Below are positions 50,946 to 59,491 of a stretch of DNA of 64,000 nt, in pieces. Both the position numbers and the translations under genes were made by a program. Numbering within the stretch: the first letter of the stretch is position 1; the number at the start of each line of letters is the position of its first letter. The stretch is from Polyangiaceae bacterium (lineage in GTDB: Bacteria > Myxococcota_A > Polyangia > Polyangiales > Polyangiaceae). The DNA is taken from NCBI GenBank assembly GCA_015075635.1, contig JABTUA010000002.1, positions 558,001 through 622,000 of the forward strand, read 5' to 3'. Below the pieces are notes generated by a model, which had not been told where the DNA came from, did not search any database, and was given only the letters and a program-made list of their open reading frames with translations.

Positions 50946-51581
50946 ATGCAGATCAGCGTCATCGGCGTCGGTAACGTGGGAGGTAACCTGGGGGCGCGCC
51001 TGTCGAACGCGGGGTACCCCGTGCGGTTCGGGGTGCGGGATCCGAAGAAGGCGCAGGACGTGCTCGCGCGCTCCGCCAAGGACGCTTCGACCGCCAGCAT
51101 CGAGCAGGCTGCTGCCAGCGGCGACGTGGTGTTCCTCGCCGTCCCAGGCAAGGTCAGCGTGGAGGTCGCGCGCTCGTTGGCCAAGGAGCTCGCAGGCAAG
51201 ATCGTCGTGGACTGCAACAACCCGCTGACCTGGACCGAAGGCCCGGTGTGGGCGCCGCCGCCCGAGGGCTCGCTCGCCGCCGCCATCGCCGCCGCCGCGC
51301 CGGGCGCGCGGGTGGTCAAGGGCTTCAACACCTTCGGCGCGGAGTTCCACGCCGACCCGAACCTCGGCGGCGCGCCCGCGGATGTGTTCTTCGCCAGCGA
51401 CGACCTCGAGGCGAAGAAGACGCTGAGCGAGATCGCGACGCGCGCGGGCTTCCACCCCGTGGACGCCGGTCCGCTGCGCAACGCCGGGATGCTCGAGAAC
51501 GTCGCCATGCTCTGGATCCACCTGGCCACGGTCGGAGGCCACGGCCGCGACTTCAGCTTCCGGATGCAGCGACGCGGCTGA
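50946..51581 (+). CDS. NADPH-dependent F420-reductase-like oxidoreductase
   Basis: This 211-residue protein begins MQISVIGVGNVGGNLGARL, a Rossmann GxGxxG site. GVRDPKKAQDV after the second strand, VFLAVPGKVSVEVA, VVDCNNPLTW and VVKGFNTFGAE match the FNO/NAD(P)-binding family that includes F420:NADP oxidoreductase and ferric-reductase-like homologues. The VGNVGGNL variant is typical. It probably uses NADPH; its true acceptor is uncertain. It is divergent from the 50254 gene and convergent with the 51582 lipoprotein with no spacing at the stops. Confidence 0.8.
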   Translation: MQISVIGVGNVGGNLGARLSNAGYPVRFGVRDPKKAQDVLARSAKDASTASIEQAAASGDVVFLAVPGKVSVEVARSLAKELAGKIVVDCNNPLTWTEGPVWAPPPEGSLAAAIAAAAPGARVVKGFNTFGAEFHADPNLGGAPADVFFASDDLEAKKTLSEIATRAGFHPVDAGPLRNAGMLENVAMLWIHLATVGGHGRDFSFRMQRRG

Positions 51582-52205
51582 TCACCCGCAGGTGTTGTTG
51601 TCCTCGCACTTCGGCTTGGTCGAAGGGCAGTCGCCGTCGCCGAGGCACTGCACGCACTGATGGGTGGAGAGCTTGCACTTGGGTGCGGAGGTGGTGGTGC
51701 ACTGACCGTCGGACGTGCATCCGCCGGTCCCGCCGGTTGCCCCGCCGCTGCCGCCGGTCGCCCCACCGGCCCCCCCGGTCGCGCCTCCTCCGCCGCCGGT
51801 CGCGCCTCCGCTGCCGCCGGTTGCGCCTCCGCTGCCGCCGGTCGCCCCGCCGCTGCCTCCGGTTGCGCCTCCGCTGCCGCCGGTCGCGCCTCCTCCGCCG
51901 CCGGTCGCCCCGCCGCCACCGCCCGTCGCGCCTCCGCTGCCGCCGGTCGCGCCTCCGCTGCCGCCGGTCGCGCCTCCGCTGCCGCCGGTCGCCCCGCCGC
52001 CACCGCCCGTCGCGCCACTCCCCGCGCTGCCTCCGGTCGCCCCGCTGCCGCCGGCGCCCCCGTCGGCTCCCGCTCCGGCGGAACCGCCGGCCGCGACGAA
52101 CCCGCCTCCGCCGGCGGGCTCACTGTCGTACTGCGACAGATCGCGGGCGCTGCAAGCGAGGGCGAGCAGCGCCACGCCGCTCCACGCGCTCCGGAATGAC
52201 GACAT
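51582..52205 (-). CDS. Gly/Ala/Thr-rich lipoprotein with Cys-rich tail
   Basis: This 207-residue protein starts MSSFRSAWSGVALLALAC (lipobox LAC). More than 110 residues of GGATGG/GSGGATGG repeats follow, encoded by 18-bp tandem repeats, then a short Cys domain (CTSDGQCTTTSAPKC, CVQCLGDGDCPSTKPKC). The repeat acts as a flexible spacer that could extend the Cys domain from the membrane. It abuts the convergent oxidoreductase gene. Confidence 0.75.
   Translation of the reverse strand: MSSFRSAWSGVALLALACSARDLSQYDSEPAGGGGFVAAGGSAGAGADGGAGGSGATGGSAGSGATGGGGGATGGSGGATGGSGGATGGSGGATGGGGGATGGGGGATGGSGGATGGSGGATGGSGGATGGSGGATGGGGGATGGAGGATGGSGGATGGTGGCTSDGQCTTTSAPKCKLSTHQCVQCLGDGDCPSTKPKCEDNNTCG
51715..52030. 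repeat. 18-bp tandem repeats encoding GGATGG linker
   Basis: Units such as CCGCCGGTCGCGCCTCCG with small variants recur about fifteen times in the lipoprotein gene. They encode Gly-Gly-Ala-Thr-Gly-Gly (or Gly-Ser) steps and are recombination-prone, so the copy number may vary between strains. Confidence 0.85.
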
Positions 52206-52269
52206 CGGGCTCGGAGCCTAGCAAGCGTCGGCCGACCCGGCAGCCCGATGTGATAAACAGGGCTCCAGA

Positions 52270-52944
52270 ATGCGCCGCGCGATCCTCGCAATTTCCGCGA
52301 TCCTGATGGTCCTGCCCGCCTGCTATCGCAAAGCCCCGCAGCAGAAACAGAGCAGCGTGGACGACTTCACCGCTCCCGCGCCGCCGGGCCAGGAAGAGAA
52401 GTGGGTCGAACCGGAGCCGAAGGAAGAGCCGAAGCCCGAGCCGCCGCCGCCGCCGCCGGAGCCGACGTCGCCGCCACCCGAGGAAGGGCTCGGCTACAAG
52501 TTCGGCCAGGACAAGAACGCCACCATGCTCAAGTGCACCAAACGCGGCACCTGGGGCAAACGCGGCGCGACCTACACCTGCAGCCGCCCCGTGGACGGTG
52601 CAGCGATCCCCGGCAAGCCGGTGCTGAGCTTCTGCGACGAGAAGCTGTGCGCCGTGGGCGTCGCCGTCGTCGTCGAAACCCCGGATCACGCGGCTTGGAG
52701 CGCGCGCTTCGAGGAGATGAAGGCGGCGCTCGTCGCCAAACACGGCGCGCCGACCGTGGACGCGATCACCGTGCCCGACACCTGCAAGAACGAGACGTTC
52801 GTGAAGTGCCTGGACGACGGCAGCGCGAGCGCGGAGGCCACCTGGAAGTGGAAGGACGGCCACCGCGTGACCTTGACCATGAGCAAGAAGAAGAGTGACG
52901 ACGGACCGTCGGCGATCCGCTTCGTCTCGATCGTCAACGGCTGA
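52270..52944 (+). CDS. Pro/Glu-rich lipoprotein
   Basis: This 224-residue protein starts MRRAILAISAILMVLPAC (lipobox LPAC). A Pro/Glu/Lys-rich linker (about residues 35-75) precedes a compact domain of about 150 residues with Cys pairs (MLKCTKRGTWGKRG, TCSRP, FCDEKLCAVGV, CKNETFVKCLDDG). The domain repeats the layout ATMLKCT..TW..... and VVVETPDHAAW, unassigned. It is convergent with the acyltransferase gene with one base between stops. Function is unknown. Confidence 0.7.
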   Translation: MRRAILAISAILMVLPACYRKAPQQKQSSVDDFTAPAPPGQEEKWVEPEPKEEPKPEPPPPPPEPTSPPPEEGLGYKFGQDKNATMLKCTKRGTWGKRGATYTCSRPVDGAAIPGKPVLSFCDEKLCAVGVAVVVETPDHAAWSARFEEMKAALVAKHGAPTVDAITVPDTCKNETFVKCLDDGSASAEATWKWKDGHRVTLTMSKKKSDDGPSAIRFVSIVNG

Positions 52945-52945
52945 A

Positions 52946-54409
52946 TCAGCGCACGATGCGACCGTCCGCCGCGACGCGGCCGGGCAGCTCGAGGCCGACG
53001 GCGAAGACCATGATGGCTTCGAACAGCGCACCGCGCTCGGCGCGCAGCCGCTCGACCTCGCGCCGGCGCCAGCGGCGGAGCAGCCGCACGCGCACCGCGC
53101 GCGCGGTCTCCCGCGCCACGCGCAGGTAGCGCATGCCCGCCGCGCCGCCGATCGCCGCGAGCAGCGCCATCACCACGCCGGCGAGGACGGGCACATCCGG
53201 CACGCCGGGCAGGGCCGCGCGCAGCCAGACGTTGCCGCGCGCCGCGAGGATCCCGACGGCGATCCAGGTCAGCGGGAACATCACCGCGCCGAGCAGCAGC
53301 TTGACGGTGGCTTCGTCCTTGTAAGCGCGGGACGCGAGCTTCGAGACCGCGATCAGGAGCAACGCCACCGGCAGGTTCACCAGGTAGCCCACGATCAGGA
53401 TGGGAGGCAGCACCAGGTACACCGTCGCGAGCTGAAGGAACAACAGGAACCCCAGCCAGGGCGACATCAGGCGCGGATCCAGGTCCAGCTCGTGGTCTTC
53501 GAGCGCCAGGGCGCGCAGCGTCTCGTCGTAGCGCGCGAGGCGCGCGCGCACCCGCTCGACCTCCTCCGGATGCGAGCGGAGGCGCGCCGTGTAGCCAGCC
53601 CAGATTCGACCGAACCCGAGCACCTTCTCCTGCATGTCGGGCCTCCCAGGATCGGCGTCCGCCCGGCGGGCGCGCTCCGCGCGAACCAGCTTCCGCGCGC
53701 GGTGCATCAGGAAGTGGAGCTCCCAGCTCTCGGTCGGGTGCACGATGTCCTCGAGCCGCGCCTCGAGCTCGTCGGTGAGCCGGGCCGCGCGCTCGCGCGC
53801 CCGCTCGGCGGGCTCGTCGGCGTCGGGCACCACGTCGAGCTCGGCGGGCAGAACGAGCGGCGGGTGGAACTCGAGCAGCGCGTAGGAGCGGAACGCCCGC
53901 TTGTCGTCGTAGTGGAGACCGACCGGGATGATCACGGGCCTGGCGTCCGGCGCCGCGGCGCGCGCCTGGTAGTAGAGCCGGGCGGCGCCGGTCTTGAGCT
54001 CCATCATGCGCGGCGCGTCGTGACTCACGCCCTCTGGGAAGAGCGCCGCGAACGCCCCGCTCGCGATGGCCTCGGCCAGCGCGCCGAGGCTCTGCTCGTT
54101 TTTGGCGCGGCGATCGCCGGCGCCAGGCTTCGCGTCCGCCGCGCGGTAGATCGGCACGGCGCCCACTCCGCGCATCACCCAGCCCAGCACGGGGACTAGG
54201 AACAGGCCGTGGCGGGCGCCGAACACCACCTGGCGCGGGCAGTGCGCCAGGATCAGCCCCGGATCCACCAGGCCGTTCGGGTGCCAGGCGACGATCAGCC
54301 CGCCGCCCGTGGCCGGCACGTTCTCGAGCCCGCTGACCTCCACGCGCCGGAAGAACGCCCGCACCAGCAGGCGCACCAGCGAGACAGCGGACTGGTAAGA
54401 AGCGCCCAT
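52946..54409 (-). CDS. 1-acylglycerol-phosphate-type acyltransferase with C-terminal membrane domain
   Basis: This 487-residue protein reads from the ATG at 54409. The N-terminal 230 residues contain the PlsC/LPAT blocks: motif I as VAWHPNGLVDPGL (HX4D becomes HPNGLVD), motif II in VGAVPIYRAAD, motif III as FPEGVSHDAPRM, and the IPVGLHY strand. After a Glu/Arg-rich linker, about 190 residues contain four helices (for example LLFLQLATVYLVLPPILIVG) and a basic end. A lipid acyltransferase anchored by its C-terminal domain is predicted. The extended C-terminus is longer than in ordinary PlsC proteins. Acceptor lipid is unknown. A longer in-frame N-terminus is Arg-rich and overlaps the divergent gene. 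Confidence 0.82.
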   Translation of the reverse strand: MGASYQSAVSLVRLLVRAFFRRVEVSGLENVPATGGGLIVAWHPNGLVDPGLILAHCPRQVVFGARHGLFLVPVLGWVMRGVGAVPIYRAADAKPGAGDRRAKNEQSLGALAEAIASGAFAALFPEGVSHDAPRMMELKTGAARLYYQARAAAPDARPVIIPVGLHYDDKRAFRSYALLEFHPPLVLPAELDVVPDADEPAERARERAARLTDELEARLEDIVHPTESWELHFLMHRARKLVRAERARRADADPGRPDMQEKVLGFGRIWAGYTARLRSHPEEVERVRARLARYDETLRALALEDHELDLDPRLMSPWLGFLLFLQLATVYLVLPPILIVGYLVNLPVALLLIAVSKLASRAYKDEATVKLLLGAVMFPLTWIAVGILAARGNVWLRAALPGVPDVPVLAGVVMALLAAIGGAAGMRYLRVARETARAVRVRLLRRWRRREVERLRAERGALFEAIMVFAVGLELPGRVAADGRIVR

Positions 54410-54427
54410 GCCCCCTCTGGAGATATC

Positions 54428-54907
54428 ATGCTCGGCAGCCGCATGAGCCGCACCCTCGCCTGCCTGGCGCTCGTTGCCCTCGGCTGCTCGCCGGCCCCCG
54501 CGCCCCGGCCGCAGCCCCCGACTTCCGTCGTCGTGCCGGCCCCGACGGCGACCATCGCCACGGACGGCGACTCGCGGACTCCGGAGCCCGAGTCCTTCGT
54601 CGGTCGCTGGCAGGGCGTCGGTGTGCAGGACGACGGCTCGAGCTGGCAGATGCGGGTCACCATCCGCGGGACGCGCGCTGGGCCCTGCGCGACGGTGGAG
54701 TACCCGACCATCGCCTGCGCCGCCGACTGGACCTGCGAGGACGGCGCAGGAGACGTGCTCCGCGCCCGAGAGCAGCTGACCGAGGGACGCGACCGCTGCA
54801 TCGACGGTGGCGCCATCGAGATGCGGATCGACGCGTCGGGACTGCTGGAGTGGCGCTACACGGGCGGCGGCGTGTCGGCTCGCGCGAGCCTGCGCCGCCA
54901 GGAGTGA
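54428..54907 (+). CDS. Pro-rich lipoprotein
   Basis: This 159-residue protein reads from the ATG at 54428, preceded by GGAG five bases upstream. The signal peptide ends VALGC (lipobox LGC). A Pro-rich linker to about residue 50 is followed by a domain starting FVGRWQGVGVQDDGSSWQMR that resembles lipocalin-like folds, with Cys residues (TIACAADWTCEDG). Stop and the next GTG are 3 bases apart, so it is co-transcribed with the permease. It is divergent from the acyltransferase with 18 bases between starts. Confidence 0.68.
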   Translation: MLGSRMSRTLACLALVALGCSPAPAPRPQPPTSVVVPAPTATIATDGDSRTPEPESFVGRWQGVGVQDDGSSWQMRVTIRGTRAGPCATVEYPTIACAADWTCEDGAGDVLRAREQLTEGRDRCIDGGAIEMRIDASGLLEWRYTGGGVSARASLRRQE

Positions 54908-54910
54908 GCG

Positions 54911-56113
54911 GTGCTCGGCGCCGTCATCTTCGCCCTCACCTACGTGCTCGTGTCGTTCCGCCGGCTCGGCGTGCTCCCCTTGGGCCGTCCCGGCGCGGCG
55001 CTGCTCGGGGCAACTGCGTGCGTCGTGCTCGGAGTGCTCGGCCCGAGCGAGGCCCTGGCAAGCATCGACGGCAACACCATCGTGCTCCTGTTCGGCATGA
55101 TGGGGATGGGAGCCTTCCTCGAGCTCGACGACTTCCCGCGCCGCGTGGAGGCCTTCGTGGCAGCGCGCGTGCGCACGCGCCGGCGCTTGCTCGCGCTGGT
55201 GATCTGGGGCTCTGGCGTCGCGGCGGCGTTCCTCACCAACGACGCCGTTTGCGTGCTCGGCGCGCCCATCGTGGTCTCGTTGATCCGGGCGCACCGCCTG
55301 CCGCCAGTTCCGTTTCTGGTCGGGCTCGCGACGGCGGCCAACACGGGCAGCGTCGCCACCTTGGTGGGCAACCCGCAGAACATGCTGTGCGCCAGCCTGG
55401 GCGGCCTCGCCTACCGCGAATACGCCGCACTGATGGTGCCGGTGGCGCTCGCGGGGCTCGCCATCAACCACGCAGTCGTGGCCCTGGTCCACCGTCGCGA
55501 CCTCGAGGGCGAGCTGGAGCCGAGCTCACCCGGCCCCAGGCTCCTGAGTCGCTCCGTCGTCACCACGCTGGTCGTGATCGCGCTGACGACGCTGATGTAC
55601 CTCGCGGGCTTCGACCTGGCCTGGAGCGCGGTCGCCGGGTTCACGCTGCTCTTGCTCTTGCACCGCCGCGATGCCGACGAGGTCTGGCCCAAGATCGAGT
55701 GGACGGTGCTGCTGTTCTTCGCAGGGCTCTTCATCGTGGTGAAGGGCCTGACCCAGAGCGGGCTGACGGACGCCCTCTTCGCCCGCTATCCGCTCTCCGG
55801 CGACGGTGGGACCCCGCGTCTAGCCGCGATCTTCCTGATCGGGTCGAACGTGGTCTCGAACGTCCCGTTCATCCTGGTGGTGCGCGAGCAGGTTGCGGCG
55901 CTCTCCGACCCCCGAGGAGGTTGGATGCTGCTCGCGATGGCCTCGACCTTCGCCGGCAACCTGACCTTGCTGGGCTCCGTCGCCAACATCATCGTCGCCG
56001 AGCGCTCGCGGTCCATCGGCGGTCTCGGCTTCTGGCCATACCTCCGGCTCGGAGCGCCGATTGCTCTGGCAACGACCGCCGTCGGAACGGCCTGGCTGGC
56101 GCTCTGGCGATAG
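54911..56113 (+). CDS. Ion-transporter-superfamily anion permease (ArsB/CitMHS/SLC13-like)
   Basis: This 400-residue membrane protein has a GTG start and about eleven helices. The segments FLTNDAVCVLGAPIV and NTGSVATLVGNPQNML are the paired re-entrant NTGS/TNDA-type motifs of the IT superfamily (ArsB/NhaD/P protein), and a second copy occurs as FLIGSNVVSNVPFILV and FAGNLTLLGSVANI. GNP and GSVAN are substrate- or cation-site motifs. It likely exports or imports an anion (arsenite, citrate or another dicarboxylate). There is no ArsR or arsenate reductase gene nearby, so arsenic resistance is not supported. Confidence 0.85.
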   Translation: MLGAVIFALTYVLVSFRRLGVLPLGRPGAALLGATACVVLGVLGPSEALASIDGNTIVLLFGMMGMGAFLELDDFPRRVEAFVAARVRTRRRLLALVIWGSGVAAAFLTNDAVCVLGAPIVVSLIRAHRLPPVPFLVGLATAANTGSVATLVGNPQNMLCASLGGLAYREYAALMVPVALAGLAINHAVVALVHRRDLEGELEPSSPGPRLLSRSVVTTLVVIALTTLMYLAGFDLAWSAVAGFTLLLLLHRRDADEVWPKIEWTVLLFFAGLFIVVKGLTQSGLTDALFARYPLSGDGGTPRLAAIFLIGSNVVSNVPFILVVREQVAALSDPRGGWMLLAMASTFAGNLTLLGSVANIIVAERSRSIGGLGFWPYLRLGAPIALATTAVGTAWLALWR

Positions 56114-56212
56114 GAAGCTCTTAGGATCTTCCCAGGGAGCATTTAGGAACGCCGGTTTCTGGCGCTGGCTACGGTGATTCTCGCGAGGCCGATGGCCCGA
56201 AGGAGAGTCGAG

Positions 56213-56926
56213 ATGAGCCAGATCACCGAGAGTATCGCCGCTGTGAACCCCGTCGAACGCCACGACATCTACCGCCTGGCCCACAAGGGGCTGCGCTCCC
56301 TGATGAGCCACGTGCTCCTCGAGCTGGGGCGCCTGGATGCGGGCGACCCGCGCGACGTCGCGGAGGTCCTGGGCGAGCTGCGCCTGCTGCTCGGCCTGTG
56401 CCTGTCCCACTTGACCCACGAGAACGCGTTCATCCACGCAGCCATGGAGGCGCGTCGCCCCGGTTCGGCGGGGCGCGCCGACGAGGAGCACGTCGCGCAC
56501 GAGCGCGCGCTCGAGCGACTCGAGAGCTTGGCCCGCGCCGTGGAGCGCGCCGACGAGGCGAGCCGCGCTCGCGCCTGTCACCGGCTCTACGCGGAGATGG
56601 GCTACTTCGTGGCGGAGAACCTGGAGCACATGCTGCGGGAGGAGACCGAGCACAACGCCGTGCTCTGGGCCTGCTACACGGACCAGGAGATCCTGGAAAT
56701 CGAGCATGCCCTGGTCGGCTCCATCGCTCCCGACAAGATGATGAGCTTCATGCGCTGGATGCTGCCGGCGATGAGCCCCGCGGAACGGGCGCGCATGCTG
56801 AGCGGTATCCGCGCCGGCGCGCCGCCCGAGGTCTTTGCGGCCATCCTCGCCGGCGTGGAACCCGCCCTCGCGCCGCGCGACCGGGAGAAGCTCGAGGCTG
56901 CGCTGGCCCTGTCCGCTGCTGCCTGA
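56213..56926 (+). CDS. Hemerythrin HHE-like helical protein
   Basis: This 237-residue, almost all-helical protein is read from the ATG at 56213, with AAGGAG a few bases upstream. It contains repeated H/E motifs of hemerythrin-like four-helix bundles: HKGLRSLMSHVLLELG, LSHLTHENAFIHAAMEARR, EEHVAHERALERLESLAR and VAENLEHMLREETEHNAVLW. These could bind an iron pair for O2, NO or redox sensing. The C-terminal 80 residues (PDKMMSFMRWMLPAMSPAER) resemble a regulatory extension and are unassigned. It follows the permease by 99 bases on the same strand. Confidence 0.72.
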   Translation: MSQITESIAAVNPVERHDIYRLAHKGLRSLMSHVLLELGRLDAGDPRDVAEVLGELRLLLGLCLSHLTHENAFIHAAMEARRPGSAGRADEEHVAHERALERLESLARAVERADEASRARACHRLYAEMGYFVAENLEHMLREETEHNAVLWACYTDQEILEIEHALVGSIAPDKMMSFMRWMLPAMSPAERARMLSGIRAGAPPEVFAAILAGVEPALAPRDREKLEAALALSAAA

Positions 56927-56997
56927 GCCTGGCGCGAGAAACCCCGCCGGCGACGGGTGCGCTTCCCCCGGGCAGCGAGCGGCGCTAGGGAAGCGGC

Positions 56998-57570
56998 ATG
57001 GCACGCTCGAAAGCAGTCATCGTCCTCTCCGTGTGTTCCTTGCTCGTCGCCTGCGGAGGCACGACGCCCCCGCCGGAGAACCCGACGCCGCCGGAGCCGA
57101 AGGAGGAGCCGAAGCCCGCCGTCGAGCCCAAGGAGGAACCCAAGGCCGAAGAGCCCAAGAAGGAGGAGACTCCGCCTCCGCCGGCGGCCCCTGAGCTGCC
57201 CAAGAGCGAGGCCACCATCGGCGGCGTGAGCATCAGCGAGATCGATCCGAAGGCGCTCGTCGCCGCGTTGCAGAAGGCCGGCTGGGCTCCGGAGAACGTG
57301 GAGATCAACCACGGCACGGTGGGCAAGTACGAGAGCGTCGAGTTCGGCCTGCTCAAGGGCAACGACAAGGGTACCTTCGAGATGGTGCGGCGCGCTGCCA
57401 ATCCCTCCGGCTCCTCCGGCAGCATGATGGGTCCCAAAGACCAGGCCGCGATGCACGAGAAGCTCGGCGCGGTGTACCTGGACGAGAAGGCCGACGTGGC
57501 GGTCTGGGTGGTGATCGAAGGCAAGCCCGCCGTCGCCAAGAAGGTCCTGGACTCGGTGCTGAAGAAGTAG
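56998..57570 (+). CDS. Pro/Glu-rich lipoprotein
   Basis: This 190-residue protein starts MARSKAVIVLSVCSLLVAC (lipobox VAC). A Pro/Glu/Lys-rich linker (to about residue 68) with PKEEPK units precedes a domain of about 115 residues starting SEATIGGVSISEIDPKALV. The domain holds ALQKAGWAPENVEIN and VAVWVVIEGKPAVAKKVLDS and lacks Cys. It abuts the convergent 57571 gene at the stops. Function is unknown; the linker resembles that of the 52270 lipoprotein. Confidence 0.7.
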   Translation: MARSKAVIVLSVCSLLVACGGTTPPPENPTPPEPKEEPKPAVEPKEEPKAEEPKKEETPPPPAAPELPKSEATIGGVSISEIDPKALVAALQKAGWAPENVEINHGTVGKYESVEFGLLKGNDKGTFEMVRRAANPSGSSGSMMGPKDQAAMHEKLGAVYLDEKADVAVWVVIEGKPAVAKKVLDSVLKK

Positions 57571-59475
57571 TCAGTACTTCGTGTAGATTTCGAAGCTCGG
57601 CGGGGGCTTCGGCACGCGGATGAAGCCGACCCGGTCGCCGGGGATCGGGAAGCGCTCGATGCTGCAGTCCGGGCGGCAAGCCAGCGGCTCGAACCAGTGG
57701 AAGCGCAGCACCACCTCGTCGCCGCTCGCGCCCTCCACGTTCACGCGGTTCATGACCTGCTCCGTGACCCGACCGCTGCCGCGCAGGAAGTAGCTCGGCT
57801 CCTTGCGTACGCGGTACACGCGGTGCTCGGCCACCGTGGCGACCAGCTCCAGGTAGTCCTGCCGGTAGTCGAGCGCCCCGTACTCGCCGGCCAGCACCAC
57901 CCAGCCGATGGCGTAGTCGTCGAAGTAGCGCTGGAGCTCCTCCCCCGGCGGATTCCCGGCGCGGGCGCGCCGGAACAGGTGGGCGTCGGCGTGGTGCACG
58001 TTGCGGTGCTCCAGCCCGCCCACGATGGGCAGCCGGGTCGAAGCCGCCAGGTACTCCGCCAGCACCCAGTGCGTCGGGTAGACGCCGCGCACCACGATCC
58101 GGCCGCGGCCCTCGGCGTGTTCCATCAGCCACGCGCGCAGCTCCTGGGACTCCGGGCTGGCGTGGGAGAGCCGCGCGCTGAAGGGCTTCGGCTCGCTCAA
58201 CACCACCTCCGCGTTCGGCTGGATGGGCAGAAGCCCGGGCAGGAAGAACAGCACGGTGCGCACGAAGCGCGGCACGATCAGCACGAGCGCGAGCGCGAGC
58301 AAGAGCTTCGCCGATCGGTCCAGGCGTCGGAGCGCCTCCGGCGCCAAGAGCTCGCGGAGCAGCGCCGCGGCGGGGATGGCAGCGGCCAGCATGGCCGGCG
58401 CGATCTGGCGGTACGGCTGGGTCTGCCGCCCCGCGTTCGTGTAGGCGGCGAGGTACGCGTAGCCCACGCCCCAGAGGACGAGCGCCCCGAGCGGCAGCGC
58501 GCGCCGGTCCCCTTCCTTGCGCCAGCGCCAGAGCGCGTAGCCTCCAGCGGCAAAGCACAGCGTGCGGACCACCGTCCGGATCGGCGCCCCGGTGTGATCC
58601 GAGTTCTTGAGCAGATCGAAGAGATCGTAGAGCAGGTACTCGAGCCGCGCGTTGAAGTACGAGTCCGCGGTGTCCACGTAGTGCTTGAAGCGGTACGCGG
58701 GGAAGATCCAGATCAGCGCGGTCGCCGCTCCGGCCAGAACCGCCAGCCAGATGAGCGCGTGCTCCTTCGCGCCCAGCGACGTCCGCGCCCGAAGGTAGAG
58801 CGCCGCGCCCGGCACCAGGAGCGCGATGCCGGAGAACGGGTGGACGATGGCCAGGACCGGGGCCAGCGCGATCAAGCCCACGAACCAGCCGATCTTGCGC
58901 TCTTCCAGCGCGCGGTGGAGCAGCGCCACGAACAGCACCACGCCGTACGCGGCGAAGGACCAGGAGATCATGCCGATCCACCAGGTCCAGTGCAGCAGCG
59001 AGTCGAAGTACCAGAGCAGCACCCACAAGAGCACGCTGACCACCGACGCCGGTCGGTCGAGGCCGAACAGCCGCGCGCAGGCGTAGCCGGCGAAGGGCAC
59101 CAGCGACATCACCAGCGCGATGAACAGGTTGAAGCCGAGCCCGGCGTGCACACCCAGCGCGCGCAGCGCGATCACGAACAGCTCGGTGCCCTTGCTGGTC
59201 AGATCCTCGGCCACTCCCGCGGGCTGCCCGGCCAGGACCAGCGGGTCCCACCCCCAGAGCTGCCCCGAAGCGCGGAACGCGCTGAGCGCACGGTCCACCT
59301 GGTAGGCGTGGAGCGCGTAGTCCACGACGACCACCGGCTCCTTCGAGAAGAGCACGCGCGGCGGCGCGAACCAGGTCAGGAGCGCGAAGTGAAAGGCGAA
59401 CACGGCCGCGAGCGCCGCGCCCCAGCGCCGCCCGCTCGACGTGCTCGCCTGGCCCACGGCCGGGGAATCTAGCAC
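57571..59475 (-). CDS. Polytopic GT-C-like membrane protein
   Basis: This 634-residue protein starts with a short tail and about twelve helices. The first outer loop contains VVVVDYALHAYQVDRALSAF and WGWDPLVLAGQPAG, which resemble acidic first loops of predicted membrane glycosyltransferases (GT-C, 6-pyruvoyl-like DUF). The C-terminal region after the last helix has GRIVVRGVYPTHWVLAEYLA and NVHHADAHLFRRARAGNPPG, a soluble beta domain. Enzyme activity is inferred only. It starts 16 bases after the frameshifted lipoprotein stop on the same strand and may be part of a run from 63496 down. Confidence 0.72.
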   Translation of the reverse strand: MLDSPAVGQASTSSGRRWGAALAAVFAFHFALLTWFAPPRVLFSKEPVVVVDYALHAYQVDRALSAFRASGQLWGWDPLVLAGQPAGVAEDLTSKGTELFVIALRALGVHAGLGFNLFIALVMSLVPFAGYACARLFGLDRPASVVSVLLWVLLWYFDSLLHWTWWIGMISWSFAAYGVVLFVALLHRALEERKIGWFVGLIALAPVLAIVHPFSGIALLVPGAALYLRARTSLGAKEHALIWLAVLAGAATALIWIFPAYRFKHYVDTADSYFNARLEYLLYDLFDLLKNSDHTGAPIRTVVRTLCFAAGGYALWRWRKEGDRRALPLGALVLWGVGYAYLAAYTNAGRQTQPYRQIAPAMLAAAIPAAALLRELLAPEALRRLDRSAKLLLALALVLIVPRFVRTVLFFLPGLLPIQPNAEVVLSEPKPFSARLSHASPESQELRAWLMEHAEGRGRIVVRGVYPTHWVLAEYLAASTRLPIVGGLEHRNVHHADAHLFRRARAGNPPGEELQRYFDDYAIGWVVLAGEYGALDYRQDYLELVATVAEHRVYRVRKEPSYFLRGSGRVTEQVMNRVNVEGASGDEVVLRFHWFEPLACRPDCSIERFPIPGDRVGFIRVPKPPPSFEIYTKY

Positions 59476-59491
59476 CCCGGCGCTCTGGGGG

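Noticed and set aside
51715..52030. Tandem 18-bp repeats that could look like a CRISPR array
   Set aside because: No unique spacers; the repeats are in frame and encode Gly-rich linkers.
54911..56113. Arsenic resistance locus based on the ArsB-like permease
   Set aside because: No ArsR, ArsC or ArsA gene nearby; the family also moves citrate and other anions.
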